Positions 52,012 through 60,670 are shown, counted from the stretch's first letter. The stretch is DNA of 64,000 nt from Flavonifractor sp. AGMB03687 (GCF_017811815.1 NZ_JADKZI010000002.1:62001-126000), one strand, 5' to 3'. A program made the numbers and translations. Notes: a model not told the origin generated them from the letters alone.

Positions 52012-53037
52012 TCAGAATTGCTCCAGGAACCGGACGTCGTTCTCGAAGATGAGACGCAGGTCAGCGATCTTGAAGCGGCGCATGGCGGTACGCTCCAGGC
52101 CGATGCCGAAGGCCCAGCCGGAGTACACGTTGGGGTCGATGCCGCTCATCTCCAGCACCCGGGGGTGAATCATGCCCGCGCCCAGCAGCTCGATCCAGCC
52201 CTCGCCCTTACAGGTGGGGCAGCCCACGCCGCCGCACTTGTGGCACTGCACGTCCATCTCGCAGGAGGGCTCGGTGAAGGGGAAGTGGTGGGGACGGAAG
52301 CGGGTCTTGGTGCCCTTGCCGTACAGCTTCTCCACCACGGTGTTCAGGGTGCCCTTCAGGTCGGCCATGGTGACGCCCTTGTCGATGACCATGCCCTCCA
52401 CCTGGTGGAACATGGGGGAGTGGGTGGCATCCACCTCGTCCTTGCGGTACACACGGCCGGGGGCGATGATGCGGATGGGCAGCTCCATGGAGTCCATGGC
52501 CCGGACCTGCATGGGGGAGGTCTGGGAGCGAAGCATCACGCGGCTGTCCTCGTCAAAGTAGAAGGTGTCGGACCAGTCGCGGGAGGGATGGCCCTCCTCG
52601 GCATTGAGGCGGTCAAAGTTCAGTTTGGCCAGCTCCACCTCGGGGCCGTCCAGCACGGTGAAGCCCATGCCGATGAAGATCTCCTTGATCTCATCCAGGG
52701 CGATATACATGGGATGACGGTGGCCGGTCTTGACGGCCTTGCCGGGGACGGTGACGTCCAGGGCCTCCGCCTTCAGCCGGTCCTCCAGGGCCTTGGCCTC
52801 CAGCTCCTTGCCCTTGGCCTCCAGGGCGTTCTCCAGGGCGGTACGGACCTCGTTGGCCAGCTGGCCCATGGCGGGGCGCTCCTCGGCGGACAGCTTGCCC
52901 ATCATCTTGAGCACCGCGGTGAGCTCGCCCTTCTTGCCCAGGTATTTGACCCGCAGCGCGTCCAGATCCTGAGCGGTGTCGGCGCCGTCAAAGGCAGCCA
53001 GCGCCTCCTGGCGTATGGTTTCCAGTGTTTCCTTCAT
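52012..53037 (-). CDS. pheS: Phenylalanyl-tRNA synthetase alpha subunit
   Basis: Catalytic subunit of 341 residues, forming the alpha2-beta2 enzyme with PheT. N-terminal coiled coil (residues 1-85), then the class II core: GHRHPMYIALDEIKEIFIGMG (in part), TSPMQVRAM, PGRVYRKDEVDATHSPMFHQ and GIGLERTAM. The usual CHKCGGVGCPTC loop is present. ATG 53037 follows AAAGGAGC; the extended frame would enter the T-box leader. First gene of the pheST operon. Confidence 0.97.
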   Translation of the reverse strand: MKETLETIRQEALAAFDGADTAQDLDALRVKYLGKKGELTAVLKMMGKLSAEERPAMGQLANEVRTALENALEAKGKELEAKALEDRLKAEALDVTVPGKAVKTGHRHPMYIALDEIKEIFIGMGFTVLDGPEVELAKLNFDRLNAEEGHPSRDWSDTFYFDEDSRVMLRSQTSPMQVRAMDSMELPIRIIAPGRVYRKDEVDATHSPMFHQVEGMVIDKGVTMADLKGTLNTVVEKLYGKGTKTRFRPHHFPFTEPSCEMDVQCHKCGGVGCPTCKGEGWIELLGAGMIHPRVLEMSGIDPNVYSGWAFGIGLERTAMRRFKIADLRLIFENDVRFLEQF

Positions 53038-53068
53038 ATTCGCAGCTCCTTTTGCAGTAATTACAAAT

Positions 53069-53107
53069 GAAAAAAGCCTTCCATCCCAATCCACTGGGAC
53101 GAAAGGC
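53069..53107 (-). terminator. T-box attenuator terminator of pheST
   Basis: GCCTTTCGTCCCA and TGGGATGGAAGGC pair, followed by TTTTTTC on the minus strand, between the T-box and pheS. Confidence 0.9.
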
Positions 53108-53301
53108 AAACCTTCCGCGGTACCACCCGCATTTCCCGCACACGGCGGGCACTCTGGCCCCGATAACGTGAGGCGAATCCGTCCCTGTCTCCAGGGCCGC
53201 TCCAGGACGAACCGAACGGGCCAACCCCACATCCGCTTTCAGCCGGTGACGGACGCTCTCTGCTGGGCCGGGGACCGCTCTTTTTCCCTTCTTCGCATGT
53301 A
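53070..53301 (-). promoter_or_regulatory. Phenylalanine T-box leader
   Basis: The T-box GCGGGTGGTACCGCGGAAGG lies at plus 53112-53131, followed by the terminator. Upstream Stem I has AGAGAGCGTCCG and CCGGCTGAAAG. The likely specifier is TTC at 53209-53211, ten bases before GAGC. TTC is a phenylalanine codon, matching pheS; the same spacing gives GCC in the alaS leader. Confidence 0.94.
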
Positions 53302-53307
53302 AACCTA

Positions 53308-53336
53308 TTTATAGCACAGATTTACAAAAAGCGCAA
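53308..53336 (-). promoter_or_regulatory. Promoter of pheST
   Basis: TTGCGC (53331-53336), 17 bp, TATAAA (53308-53313) on the minus strand. It lies back-to-back with the nnrED promoter eight bases away. Confidence 0.7.
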
Positions 53337-53344
53337 GATTAAAA

Positions 53345-53373
53345 TTGACGGAGCGGGGCGGACAGCATATAAT
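53345..53373 (+). promoter_or_regulatory. Promoter of nnrED
   Basis: TTGACG (53345-53350), 17 bp, TATAAT (53368-53373). Confidence 0.82.
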
Positions 53374-53446
53374 GGGGACGGTCTGGCGGGTCGGATAAGC
53401 CCGCCAAGGAATAGAGAGATACCATGGAACAGGAGCGTGGATAAAC

Positions 53447-54976
53447 ATGCGGATCGCCACAGCGCAGCAGATGCGCGAGATCGACCGGATCACGATTCAG
53501 GAGCGGGGGGTACCGTCCACCCAGCTGATGGAGCGGGCGGCCGCGGCGGTAGCCGATGAGGTCATGTCCCTGACCGGCGACTGTGCCGGCCGGGTGGTTT
53601 GTTTTTGCGGGCCGGGCAACAACGGCGGCGACGGCGTGGCCTGCGCCCGGCAGCTGCTGGAAGCGGGCTTTGAGGTGCGGTGTGTTCTGGTGGGCAGCCA
53701 TGAGAAGATGACCCAGGACACCCGGGCTATGGAGGTAAAGCTGGCGGCGGCAGGGGGAAAGCTGGAGCCCTTCCAGCCCGATGACGCCGATTTTGCGGCC
53801 TGGTGCCTGAAGGCGGACGCCATGGTGGACGCCATCTTCGGCATCGGCCTGAACAGCGATGTGCGGGGGGACGCCCTCACCGCCATCCATATGATGAATA
53901 CCTGTGATATCCCGGTGGTGTCCGCTGATATCCCCAGCGGAGTGGAGACTGACACCGGCCGGGTGCTGGGCGCGGCGGTGCATGCCCGGAGCACTGTGAC
54001 CTTCACCCTGCCCAAGGTGGGTCACTATGTGGGCAAGGGCGGCCTGTGTACCGGTACCCTGACGGTGGCGGACATCGGCATCCCCAAGGATCTGGTGGAC
54101 GCTCTGGATTGCCCAGTCCAGAGCGTGGAGGGCAGTGACGTGGTCCTGCCCCGCCGTCCGCTGGACGCCCATAAGGGTGATTTCGGCCGCTGTGCCATTG
54201 TGGGAGGCAGCGTGGGCTATACCGGCGCCCCGGTGCTGGCGGCCCAGGCGGCGGTGCGTACCGGCGCCGGTCTGGTGTCGCTGGGTGTGCCCACGCCCAT
54301 CTGGGCGGTGGCCGCCGCCAAGCTGGACGAGGCCATGCCCTACCCTCTGCCGGCAGGGAAGGAGGGCCAGCTCTCCCTGGAGGCGGGGGAGGCCATCCAC
54401 CACAAGCTGGCGGGCTGCGGCGTGTGCCTCATCGGTCCGGGCCTGGGCCGGGGCAACGGCGTGTCCGCCGTGGTGCGTCACCTGCTCAGTGAGATCCATA
54501 TCCCGGTGATCCTGGACGCCGACGGCATAAATGCGCTGGAGGGACATATAGATATTCTGGACGCGCGGCAGGGCCTCCATACGGTGCTCACCCCCCACGA
54601 CGGGGAGTTTGCCCGGCTGGGCGGCGACCTGTCCGATGGGGACCGGCTGGGTGCGGCCCGGAACTTTGCCATGGAACACTGCTGCTGTCTGGTGCTCAAG
54701 GGCCACCGCACCATTACCGCCTTCCCCGACGGTACCGCCTACATCAACACCACCGGCAACCCTGGCATGGCCAAGGGTGGCAGCGGTGATGTGCTGGCAG
54801 GGGTAATCCTCTCCCTGCTGGGCCAGGGCCTGCCCGCCCGGCAGGCGGTGCCCATGGCGGTGTGGCTCCACGGAGCGGCAGGCGACCTGTGCGCGGAGGA
54901 GATCGGGGAATACGGCATGACCCCCACCGATGTGGTGGCCACCCTGCCCCGAATCCTGAAGGAACACGTGAAATAA
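53447..54976 (+). CDS. nnrD: Bifunctional NAD(P)H-hydrate epimerase/dehydratase
   Basis: Metabolite-repair enzyme of 509 residues that epimerises and dehydrates hydrated NAD(P)H. The N-terminal NnrE/YjeF domain (1-~210) has CGPGNNGGDG and DAIFGIGL; the C-terminal NnrD kinase-like domain (~225-509) has AIVGGSVGYTGAP, LDADGIN, LTPHDGEFARL and NPGMAKGGSGDVLAGVI. Both halves look complete. ATG 53447 follows GGAGCGTGG. A lipoprotein gene follows 13 bases later. Confidence 0.96.
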   Translation: MRIATAQQMREIDRITIQERGVPSTQLMERAAAAVADEVMSLTGDCAGRVVCFCGPGNNGGDGVACARQLLEAGFEVRCVLVGSHEKMTQDTRAMEVKLAAAGGKLEPFQPDDADFAAWCLKADAMVDAIFGIGLNSDVRGDALTAIHMMNTCDIPVVSADIPSGVETDTGRVLGAAVHARSTVTFTLPKVGHYVGKGGLCTGTLTVADIGIPKDLVDALDCPVQSVEGSDVVLPRRPLDAHKGDFGRCAIVGGSVGYTGAPVLAAQAAVRTGAGLVSLGVPTPIWAVAAAKLDEAMPYPLPAGKEGQLSLEAGEAIHHKLAGCGVCLIGPGLGRGNGVSAVVRHLLSEIHIPVILDADGINALEGHIDILDARQGLHTVLTPHDGEFARLGGDLSDGDRLGAARNFAMEHCCCLVLKGHRTITAFPDGTAYINTTGNPGMAKGGSGDVLAGVILSLLGQGLPARQAVPMAVWLHGAAGDLCAEEIGEYGMTPTDVVATLPRILKEHVK

Positions 54977-54989
54977 AGGGGGAACGGCC

Positions 54990-55592
54990 GTGCGCCGCCG
55001 AGGGTGTGTGTGCGTACTGACGATGATCCTCTGCCTGGCCCTGACCGCCTGCGGCGGCGGAGCCACCGGAGCGGAGCAGTTGGCCCTGGACATCCGGGGG
55101 GAATATCTGGCCATGGAGGGCTGTACGGCGTCGTTGACCGTTACTGCCGACTATGGCCAGCGAGTCTATGAGTACGGCATGGACCTGGCGTACCGGCGGG
55201 AGGGTGAGAGTGTGCTCACCATCACCAGTCCGGAGGCTGTGGCGGGGGTGACCGCCCGGCTGGAAAACGGCAGCGGCAGCCTGGAGTATGACGGGGTGCG
55301 GGTGGAGACCGGCCCCCTGGACGAGAGCGGTATGAGTCCCATGGATGCGGTGCCCGCCCTGATGCGCTATGCCGCCGAGGGTTTTATCGCCGAGTGTGTG
55401 ATGGAGGAAGGGGACCAGGGGCAGGTGCTGCGGGTGATCTGCCGGGACCCGGACCATCAGGCGGGGGAGGGGCAGGAGTGCTCCCTCTGGTTTGATCCGG
55501 ACAGCCACGCCCTGCTGCGGGGCGAGCTGTCCCAGGACGGCTATACCGTGATCCAGTGTGTCTTTTCCGACTTTCAGGCTGTGGAAGATTAA
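54990..55592 (+). CDS. Lipoprotein, LolA/sorting-like fold possible
   Basis: Surface lipoprotein of 200 residues. It starts at GTG 54990 behind AAGGGGGA; lipobox LALTAC with C21. The mature part is beta-rich (ASLTVTADYGQRVYEYGM, SVLTITSPEAVAG, GSLEYDGVRVETGPL, CSLWFDPDSHALL), reminiscent of the LolA/LppX-like outer-surface fold found in Firmicutes lipoproteins of unknown role. It shares the nnrED transcript and ends at a strong terminator. Confidence 0.82.
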   Translation: MRRRGCVCVLTMILCLALTACGGGATGAEQLALDIRGEYLAMEGCTASLTVTADYGQRVYEYGMDLAYRREGESVLTITSPEAVAGVTARLENGSGSLEYDGVRVETGPLDESGMSPMDAVPALMRYAAEGFIAECVMEEGDQGQVLRVICRDPDHQAGEGQECSLWFDPDSHALLRGELSQDGYTVIQCVFSDFQAVED

Positions 55593-55598
55593 AAAAAC

Positions 55599-55627
55599 AG
55601 GAGGCGCGCAAGCGCCTCCTGCTTTTT
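55599..55627 (+). terminator. Bidirectional terminator
   Basis: CAGGAGGCGC, four-base loop, GCGCCTCCTG then CTTTTT; A-run on the opposite side for the convergent small gene. Confidence 0.92.
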
Positions 55628-55629
55628 GC

Positions 55630-55971
55630 TTAAAATGCGGTGGGACCGTTGTCGTCGTCCTCGCCGGGAGCGGCCTGAGCCACTTCCTGCTCCAGGTCGT
55701 CCAGCTCGGCCAGACGGCGGCGCAGCTCCTCCCGCTGCTGAGCGGTCATCTCGTTGATGTGCCGGTCGAACTGCTCCTCCCGGCGGCGCTGGGCCTCCTC
55801 CTGGTACTTGCGCTGGAGCTCCACGCCGTGCTTGCGGCCCTCCTCCAGGGCCACGGCGCCCTTTTCCACCAGAACCTTGCCGGCCTTGCCAGCCTGCTCG
55901 GCAGCCAGAGCCACCAGACCCACGCTGGCCAGACCCACGTCGGCCAATACCTTACCTACGTTTTCCACCAT
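55630..55971 (-). CDS. Phasin-like helical protein
   Basis: Protein of 113 residues. Residues 1-40 are alanine/valine/glycine-rich and amphipathic (VGLASVGLVALAAEQAGKAG), then a long charged coiled coil (RKYQEEAQRRREEQFDRH, REELRRRLAELDDLEQEV) and a short acidic tail. The layout resembles phasin/PhaF-type proteins, but no polyhydroxyalkanoate genes are nearby; a cell-envelope or organising helical protein is equally possible. ATG 55971 follows AAAGGAGG. Confidence 0.82.
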   Translation of the reverse strand: MVENVGKVLADVGLASVGLVALAAEQAGKAGKVLVEKGAVALEEGRKHGVELQRKYQEEAQRRREEQFDRHINEMTAQQREELRRRLAELDDLEQEVAQAAPGEDDDNGPTAF

Positions 55972-56123
55972 AGGAATAACCTCCTTTATGATACCCGCTG
56001 GGGGATCGATTGATAGGCTGATTTATGCTGTGTACCCATAGTATATCCGAAAGCGGCCAAAATGTCTTGAGGAATCTATGAACATTCGATGAAAAATAGA
56101 TGAAAGTGGGATTAGGTTCGGAC

Positions 56124-56152
56124 TTGTGGCCGGGGCGGCGGCGTAGTATAAT
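56124..56152 (+). promoter_or_regulatory. Promoter of alr
   Basis: TTGTGG (56124-56129), 17 bp, TATAAT (56147-56152), about 90 bases before the alr start. No other element is seen in the 269-base gap. Confidence 0.65.
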
Positions 56153-56240
56153 GGGGGCGGCGCAGTCTGCCCATGGGCGGCCACGCCATTTTGGTATCGG
56201 ATGCAGATACCGCGTATCTTATGGCTTAAGAGGATGACCG

Positions 56241-57368
56241 ATGAAACAGACGCAGACAAGGACCTGGACGGAGATCGATCTGTCCAATCTGGAACATAAT
56301 TACCGGGCCCTGCGGGCCATGCTGCCCCAGGGCTGCCGCTTCCTGGGTGTGGTGAAGGCTGACGCCTACGGCCACGGCGCCGTGCCGGTGGCCCAACGGC
56401 TGGAACAGCTGGGGGCGGAATATCTGGCGGTGGCCTGCCTGGACGAGGCTATGGAGCTGCGGCAGGCGGGGATCACCACCCCCATCCTGATTTTGGGCTA
56501 TACCCCCGTCGAGCGGGCCAATACCCTGCTGGAGGGCGGCATTACCCAGACCGTGTACGATCTGGACATGGCCAAGGCCCTGTCCGCCGCGGCGGTGGCC
56601 GCGGGTAAGACCCTGAAAATCCACGTCAAGGCCGATACCGGCATGTCCCGGCTGGGCTGGCTGTGCGGCGGGGACCATCTGGGAGAGGCGGCGGACGCCA
56701 TTGCTCAGGTGTGTGCCCTGCCCGGCCTGGAGGCGGAGGGAATTTATACTCACTTTGCCAACGCCGACGGGGACGAGGACTATACCATGCTTCAGTTCAC
56801 CCGTTTCCTGGATCTGCTGGAGGAGCTGAAGGGCAGGGGGATCACCTTTGCCATCCGCCACTGTGCCGCCAGCGCCGCGGCCCTCAACTTCCCCTGCACC
56901 CATCTGGACATGGTGCGGCCAGGCATTGCCCTGTACGGCCATTACCCCGACCCCTCCTGCGAGGGACTGGACGGCCCCGGCCTGCGGCCGGTGATGACCC
57001 TCAAGACCCGGGTGGCCTCGGTGAAGACGGTGCCTGCCGGGACCCCGGTAAGCTACGGCTGCACCCACGTGCTGGATCATGAGACCAAGCTGGCCGCCCT
57101 CACCATCGGCTATGCCGACGGCCTGCCCCGGCTGTGCTCCGACCAGCTGGAGGTACTCATCAAGGGTCAGCGGGCCAAAGTGGTGGGCCGCATCTGCATG
57201 GATATGTGCATGGCGGACGTCACCGGCCTGGATGTGGCGCCGGGAGACGAGGTGGAGGTGTTCGGCGAGCACCTGCCCATCGAGGCTATGGCGGCCATGG
57301 CGGGCACCATCCAGTACGAACTGCTGTGCGCCGTGTCCCCCCGGGTCCACCGGGCCTATCTGGACTGA
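56241..57368 (+). CDS. alr: Alanine racemase
   Basis: PLP-dependent racemase of 375 residues giving D-alanine for peptidoglycan. The PLP lysine is K39 (VVKADAYGHGA) and the second base is Y272 (VSYGCTHVL). LTIGYADGLPR and VVGRICMDMCMADVT are typical. The start ATG 56241 lies eight bases after AGAGGATG. An orphan mazF follows after 200 bases, as in the Firmicutes alr-mazEF order. Confidence 0.96.
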   Translation: MKQTQTRTWTEIDLSNLEHNYRALRAMLPQGCRFLGVVKADAYGHGAVPVAQRLEQLGAEYLAVACLDEAMELRQAGITTPILILGYTPVERANTLLEGGITQTVYDLDMAKALSAAAVAAGKTLKIHVKADTGMSRLGWLCGGDHLGEAADAIAQVCALPGLEAEGIYTHFANADGDEDYTMLQFTRFLDLLEELKGRGITFAIRHCAASAAALNFPCTHLDMVRPGIALYGHYPDPSCEGLDGPGLRPVMTLKTRVASVKTVPAGTPVSYGCTHVLDHETKLAALTIGYADGLPRLCSDQLEVLIKGQRAKVVGRICMDMCMADVTGLDVAPGDEVEVFGEHLPIEAMAAMAGTIQYELLCAVSPRVHRAYLD

Positions 57369-57568
57369 GGCACCGGCTGCTGCGCTCGGGCATACAATGA
57401 GCCGGGGGAGAAAGGCCCGGCCAGACGGCGGGGGACCGACCTGCCCCGCGAAATTTTGCAGGGCGGGTATAATTCCCGCCGCCCCGTGGGAAAATCATAG
57501 TGACCGCGTTACATAGGCCTCCGGTCGTGTGACGCTGGTGACTATTTTCCGGCGGAGTGTGAGCTTTT

Positions 57569-57934
57569 GTGGATAACAGCGTAAAACGCGGAGACATTTT
57601 TTATGCCGATCTGAGCCCCGTGGTGGGCAGCGAGCAGGGGGGCGTGCGGCCGGTACTCATCGTGCAGAACGACACCGGCAACCGGCACAGCCCCACAGTG
57701 ATCGCGGCGGCCATCACGTCCCAGACCGGCAAGGCCCGTCTGCCCACCCACATCGAGCTCTCAGCCAACACCTACGGCCTCCCCAAGGAGTCGGTGGTGC
57801 TGCTGGAACAGATCCGGACGCTGGACAAAAGGCGGCTGAGAGAGCATATGGGTCGGCTGGATGAAACGCAGATGCAGCGTGTGGATAACGCCATCGCGGT
57901 CAGCTTTGGCCTGCACACAGGAACCATGGTTTGA
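57569..57934 (+). CDS. mazF: MazF/PemK-family endoribonuclease toxin, no adjacent antitoxin
   Basis: Toxin of 121 residues, full family length, that cuts mRNA at specific short sequences. Motifs: [20 protein letters not shown] (in parts), [12 protein letters not shown], and [20 protein letters not shown], plus the C-terminal [13 protein letters not shown] 57569 is the likely start, with GGAG 11 bases upstream. In many Firmicutes mazE precedes mazF behind alr; here the 200 bases between alr and mazF hold no antitoxin-like frame (only a 39-codon ORF at 57397-57516 without MazE features). Possible TATAAT at 57468-57473. Confidence 0.92.
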   Translation: MDNSVKRGDIFYADLSPVVGSEQGGVRPVLIVQNDTGNRHSPTVIAAAITSQTGKARLPTHIELSANTYGLPKESVVLLEQIRTLDKRRLREHMGRLDETQMQRVDNAIAVSFGLHTGTMV

Positions 57935-57942
57935 ACACAAGA

Positions 57943-57970
57943 GGGGAGTCGCCCGACGGGCGGCTCCCCG
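57943..57970 (+). other. Hairpin between mazF and the secreted-protein gene
   Basis: GGGGAGTCGCCCG and CGGGCGGCTCCCC pair around a two- to three-base loop, without a T-run. It may stabilise or partly end the mazF message. Confidence 0.7.
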
Positions 57971-57987
57971 TCAGACAGGAGGTACAT

Positions 57988-58533
57988 ATGAAACAGAAGA
58001 AGTGGCCGGTCCGACTGATTTCCGGCGGTCTGATGACGCTTGCTCTGGTAGGGGTGGCGGTGGCCGCCGGACAACAGGGCAGCAAGAACGACCCCCTGGT
58101 CACCCTCAGCTACCTGAATGATCAGGCCCTCCCCGCCATTTTGGAGCAGGTGGACGACAAGGTGGCGGACAAGCAGACCGAGCTGGAGAAAAAGCTGGAC
58201 GCGGTGGTGGATGGCTATGTGAAGGAAGTGGAGAGCAAGCTGAGCGGCTCCTCCGGTTCCTCTTCCTCCGGCGGCGTGTTCCAGATCGTCAACCTGAAGG
58301 CGGGGCAGACGGTGGTGGGCACCGCGGCCTGCGAGTTTTTGCTCCGTTCCGGCTCGGCGGTGTGCGTCTCTGACTCCGCCCCCGGCCTTATCGACACCAC
58401 GGCGGGTTCCACCCTGTCCGGCGGAAGCGCCCTGACGGCCAACCACCTCTATCTGGCTACCATCGACGGCCGGGGGGTGAAGGCCTCCACCGACGTCACC
58501 ATCATGGTGCGGGGCGGCTATACCATTAAATAA
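57988..58533 (+). CDS. Exported protein with coiled coil and C-terminal beta domain
   Basis: Protein of 181 residues. A signal peptide is visible (residues 1-27, KKWPVRLISGGLMTLALVGV then AVAAG), without a lipobox. Residues ~40-85 form a coiled coil (AILEQVDDKVADKQTELEKK), followed by a serine/glycine linker (SGSSGSSSSGG) and a beta-rich C-terminal domain of ~85 residues (FQIVNLKAGQTVVGTAACEF, VSDSAPGLIDTTAGS). No known family was recognised; similar small exported proteins occur in related gut Clostridia. ATG 57988 follows AGGAGG. Likely an envelope protein. Confidence 0.8.
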   Translation: MKQKKWPVRLISGGLMTLALVGVAVAAGQQGSKNDPLVTLSYLNDQALPAILEQVDDKVADKQTELEKKLDAVVDGYVKEVESKLSGSSGSSSSGGVFQIVNLKAGQTVVGTAACEFLLRSGSAVCVSDSAPGLIDTTAGSTLSGGSALTANHLYLATIDGRGVKASTDVTIMVRGGYTIK

Positions 58534-58544
58534 TAAGAAAGACA

Positions 58545-58579
58545 AAAAACGTGGACGGCATTGCCGTCCACGTTTTTTC
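58545..58579 (+). terminator. Bidirectional terminator
   Basis: AAAAAACGTGGACGGC, loop ATT, GCCGTCCACGTTTTTT; ends the exported-protein gene and the convergent GDSL hydrolase gene. Confidence 0.94.
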
Positions 58580-58580
58580 T

Positions 58581-59243
58581 TTACATCAGAGTTGGGATGA
58601 TCTGGGCCAGTGCCGCCGCCAGCTTGGCGTGGCTCTCCCGGGTCAGATGCATAAAATCAATGGAGTTGCAGGAGAGCCCCAGGGTGTTGGCGTCCAGAAA
58701 GGCGCAGCTGTTTCGCCGGGCCACTTCCTGATATTCCGCCGCCAGCTGACGGGTCTTTTCCACGCAGCCGGGCCCCATCTCGTCGGCTACCGGGGAGGTA
58801 TAGACGCCCTCCTCGATGGCTTTGGGAGCGACGATGAGGATGTTGGGCCGGCCGTCCGGCCCCCAGCAGTCCACGCTTTGGGCGGCCTGAATCAGCCGCT
58901 CCATCCCCCGGCCGATGGAATAGGCGTTGGCGCTCAGCCGGGACTTGGTGTCGTTGGTGCCCAGCATGATGACCAGCAGACTCACCGGCTTGTGGGTCTT
59001 GAGGCAGGGCCGCAGGTAGGGAAGGGCGGACAGCCATTCCTCCACCGGGTCGTCAAAGACGGTGGTTCGACCGGATAATCCTTCCTCAATCACCAGATAG
59101 GGCTCCCCCAGGGCCTTTTGGAGCAGACAGGTCCAGCGCTCCTCCTCGTTGAAGCGGAACTGAGAGCCGTCGGCGCAGTCTGCCGGATCAGGGCAGTAGC
59201 CGTGGGTGTTGGAGTCCCCTAAACAGACGATATGACGGCGCAC
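58581..59243 (-). CDS. SGNH/GDSL-type hydrolase
   Basis: Esterase-like hydrolase of 220 residues. Block I GDSNTHG has the nucleophile S11; block III is GTND; the C-terminal DFMH gives D196 and H199. These are the SGNH catalytic residues. It has no signal peptide, so it acts in the cytoplasm, probably deacetylating or de-esterifying a sugar. GTG 59243 directly follows the stop of the ROK-like kinase gene, so it is in the same operon. Substrate unknown; the sugar locus suggests acyl sugars. Confidence 0.9.
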   Translation of the reverse strand: MRRHIVCLGDSNTHGYCPDPADCADGSQFRFNEEERWTCLLQKALGEPYLVIEEGLSGRTTVFDDPVEEWLSALPYLRPCLKTHKPVSLLVIMLGTNDTKSRLSANAYSIGRGMERLIQAAQSVDCWGPDGRPNILIVAPKAIEEGVYTSPVADEMGPGCVEKTRQLAAEYQEVARRNSCAFLDANTLGLSCNSIDFMHLTRESHAKLAAALAQIIPTLM

Positions 59244-60623
59244 TTACTTGATCTCGGGCAGGGAAGCGGCAGCCACGGACTGGCCCACGCGGCGGGCCTT
59301 CTCGTCGGGCATGGTGGGATTGATCTTGTCGGCGATCTCGGGATACTCGTCGGCCAGCACCTTCAGGCAGGTCTCCAGCAGCAGGTCGCCGCCCTTGCCG
59401 GACATGACGCGGCCCAGCAGCAGCACGTGCTTGAAGCCGTAGAAGTGATGATAGAGAGCCAGAGAGTGGGCCAGGTACACGCCGATGGAGCGGTACACCG
59501 CGGCGGCGGCAGGATTGCCCTCCTCCATGGCCTTCTGGACAACCTTCAGCTTCTCGGCGGGGGAGAGGCTCTCGTCCAGCTGGATGCCGGCGCGGGGGGC
59601 CAGCTTGATGACGCCGTCCTGGGAGAAGTACTTCACACCGCAGCCGATGTCGCCGGACCACTCGTCCTCCATGGCGTCGGGATTGACGTCCACAGGAGCG
59701 AAGGCCAGCTCGTTGAGCCAGCCGGTGATGTTGCCGCTCTGGTCCACGAAGCCCACGGCTTCGCTGGTGCCCATGGCGATGCCCAGGATGTTGTTCTCCT
59801 CCAGGCTCATGGCGCCGGCCAGGGCGGACACATCGCCGTCGTTGGCCACCACGTAGGGCACATCGCCGAAGGTGTCCTTGATGGCGCGGATATAGATGTC
59901 CTTCACCTTGGCGTCAAAGTCCTCCTTGGGGACCTTCAGGAACAGGGAGGCCACCATGGTACGGTTCTCAATGTAGATACCGGCGGAGGACACGCCCACC
60001 GCGTCCACCCGGGGCATATGGGCGGCAGCGGACTTGAGGGCGGACACGATGCCCTCATAGTGGTAGTCGGGATCGGCAGTGGTCTTGGGGAACCACACCA
60101 CCTCTTCAGAGAAGACGGGCTCGCCGTCGATGACGGCGGACACCTTGCGGTCGGAGCCGCCGGCGTCGAAGCCGATGCGGCAGCCGCCCAGGTGGCGGCC
60201 CACGGCCTGGGGATTGCTCTTCTCAGCGGGCACCTGGTCGCAGTACACCACCTCGAAGGGCTTCTCGTATACGTTGGACATGAAGTCGGCGTCGAAGGAA
60301 CGGGCGCCGCCCACACAGTAGGTGGCCTTCATGGCCTCAAAGATGTCCTTGTCGCCGCTGATGTACACCTTGAAGCCGCCCATGTACCACAGCATGGTCT
60401 TGATGAGACGGTCCACATAGTAGCGGTCGGCCTCGGCCATGTCGGGAGTGCCGTGGATAAAGGTCTTATAAACGGCAACCTCGCCGCCGGCCCGCTCCAC
60501 AGCCAGGTCCAGAGGCTTCTTGGCGTCCTTCAGAAAGGAAGTGCAGAATTTGCCCAGGGGGAGAAAGCCGGGGTCCAGCTCCGGTACGTTTTTGACAGGG
60601 ACTTCGATACCCAGATGTTTCAT
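59244..60623 (-). CDS. ROK/BadF-like sugar kinase with N-terminal extension
   Basis: ASKHA-fold protein of 459 residues. The kinase-like core begins at about residue 155 with the phosphate-1 strand GFDAGGSDRKVSAVIDG, then AVGVSSAGIY, VANDGDVSALAGAM, and the adenosine-loop-like MGTSEAVG; the C-terminus has LLLGRVMSGKGGDLL. About 150 residues precede the core (KHLGIEVPVKNVPELDPG, FIHGTPDMAEADRYYVDR) and match no domain I know; standard ROK kinases are near 300 residues. ATG 60623 follows GGAGG. Cotranscribed with the GDSL gene and divergent from the epimerase, so it probably phosphorylates the epimerase's product. Confidence 0.85.
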   Translation of the reverse strand: MKHLGIEVPVKNVPELDPGFLPLGKFCTSFLKDAKKPLDLAVERAGGEVAVYKTFIHGTPDMAEADRYYVDRLIKTMLWYMGGFKVYISGDKDIFEAMKATYCVGGARSFDADFMSNVYEKPFEVVYCDQVPAEKSNPQAVGRHLGGCRIGFDAGGSDRKVSAVIDGEPVFSEEVVWFPKTTADPDYHYEGIVSALKSAAAHMPRVDAVGVSSAGIYIENRTMVASLFLKVPKEDFDAKVKDIYIRAIKDTFGDVPYVVANDGDVSALAGAMSLEENNILGIAMGTSEAVGFVDQSGNITGWLNELAFAPVDVNPDAMEDEWSGDIGCGVKYFSQDGVIKLAPRAGIQLDESLSPAEKLKVVQKAMEEGNPAAAAVYRSIGVYLAHSLALYHHFYGFKHVLLLGRVMSGKGGDLLLETCLKVLADEYPEIADKINPTMPDEKARRVGQSVAAASLPEIK

Positions 60624-60670
60624 GAGACGTCCTCCTTCATATGTCGGAACAAACAGACTGTTATATGTAT

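Noticed and set aside
57397-57516. 39-codon ORF before mazF as a mazE antitoxin
   Set aside because: It lacks the AbrB/MazE or RHH pattern, is rich in Pro/Gly/Arg and stops well before mazF without coupling.
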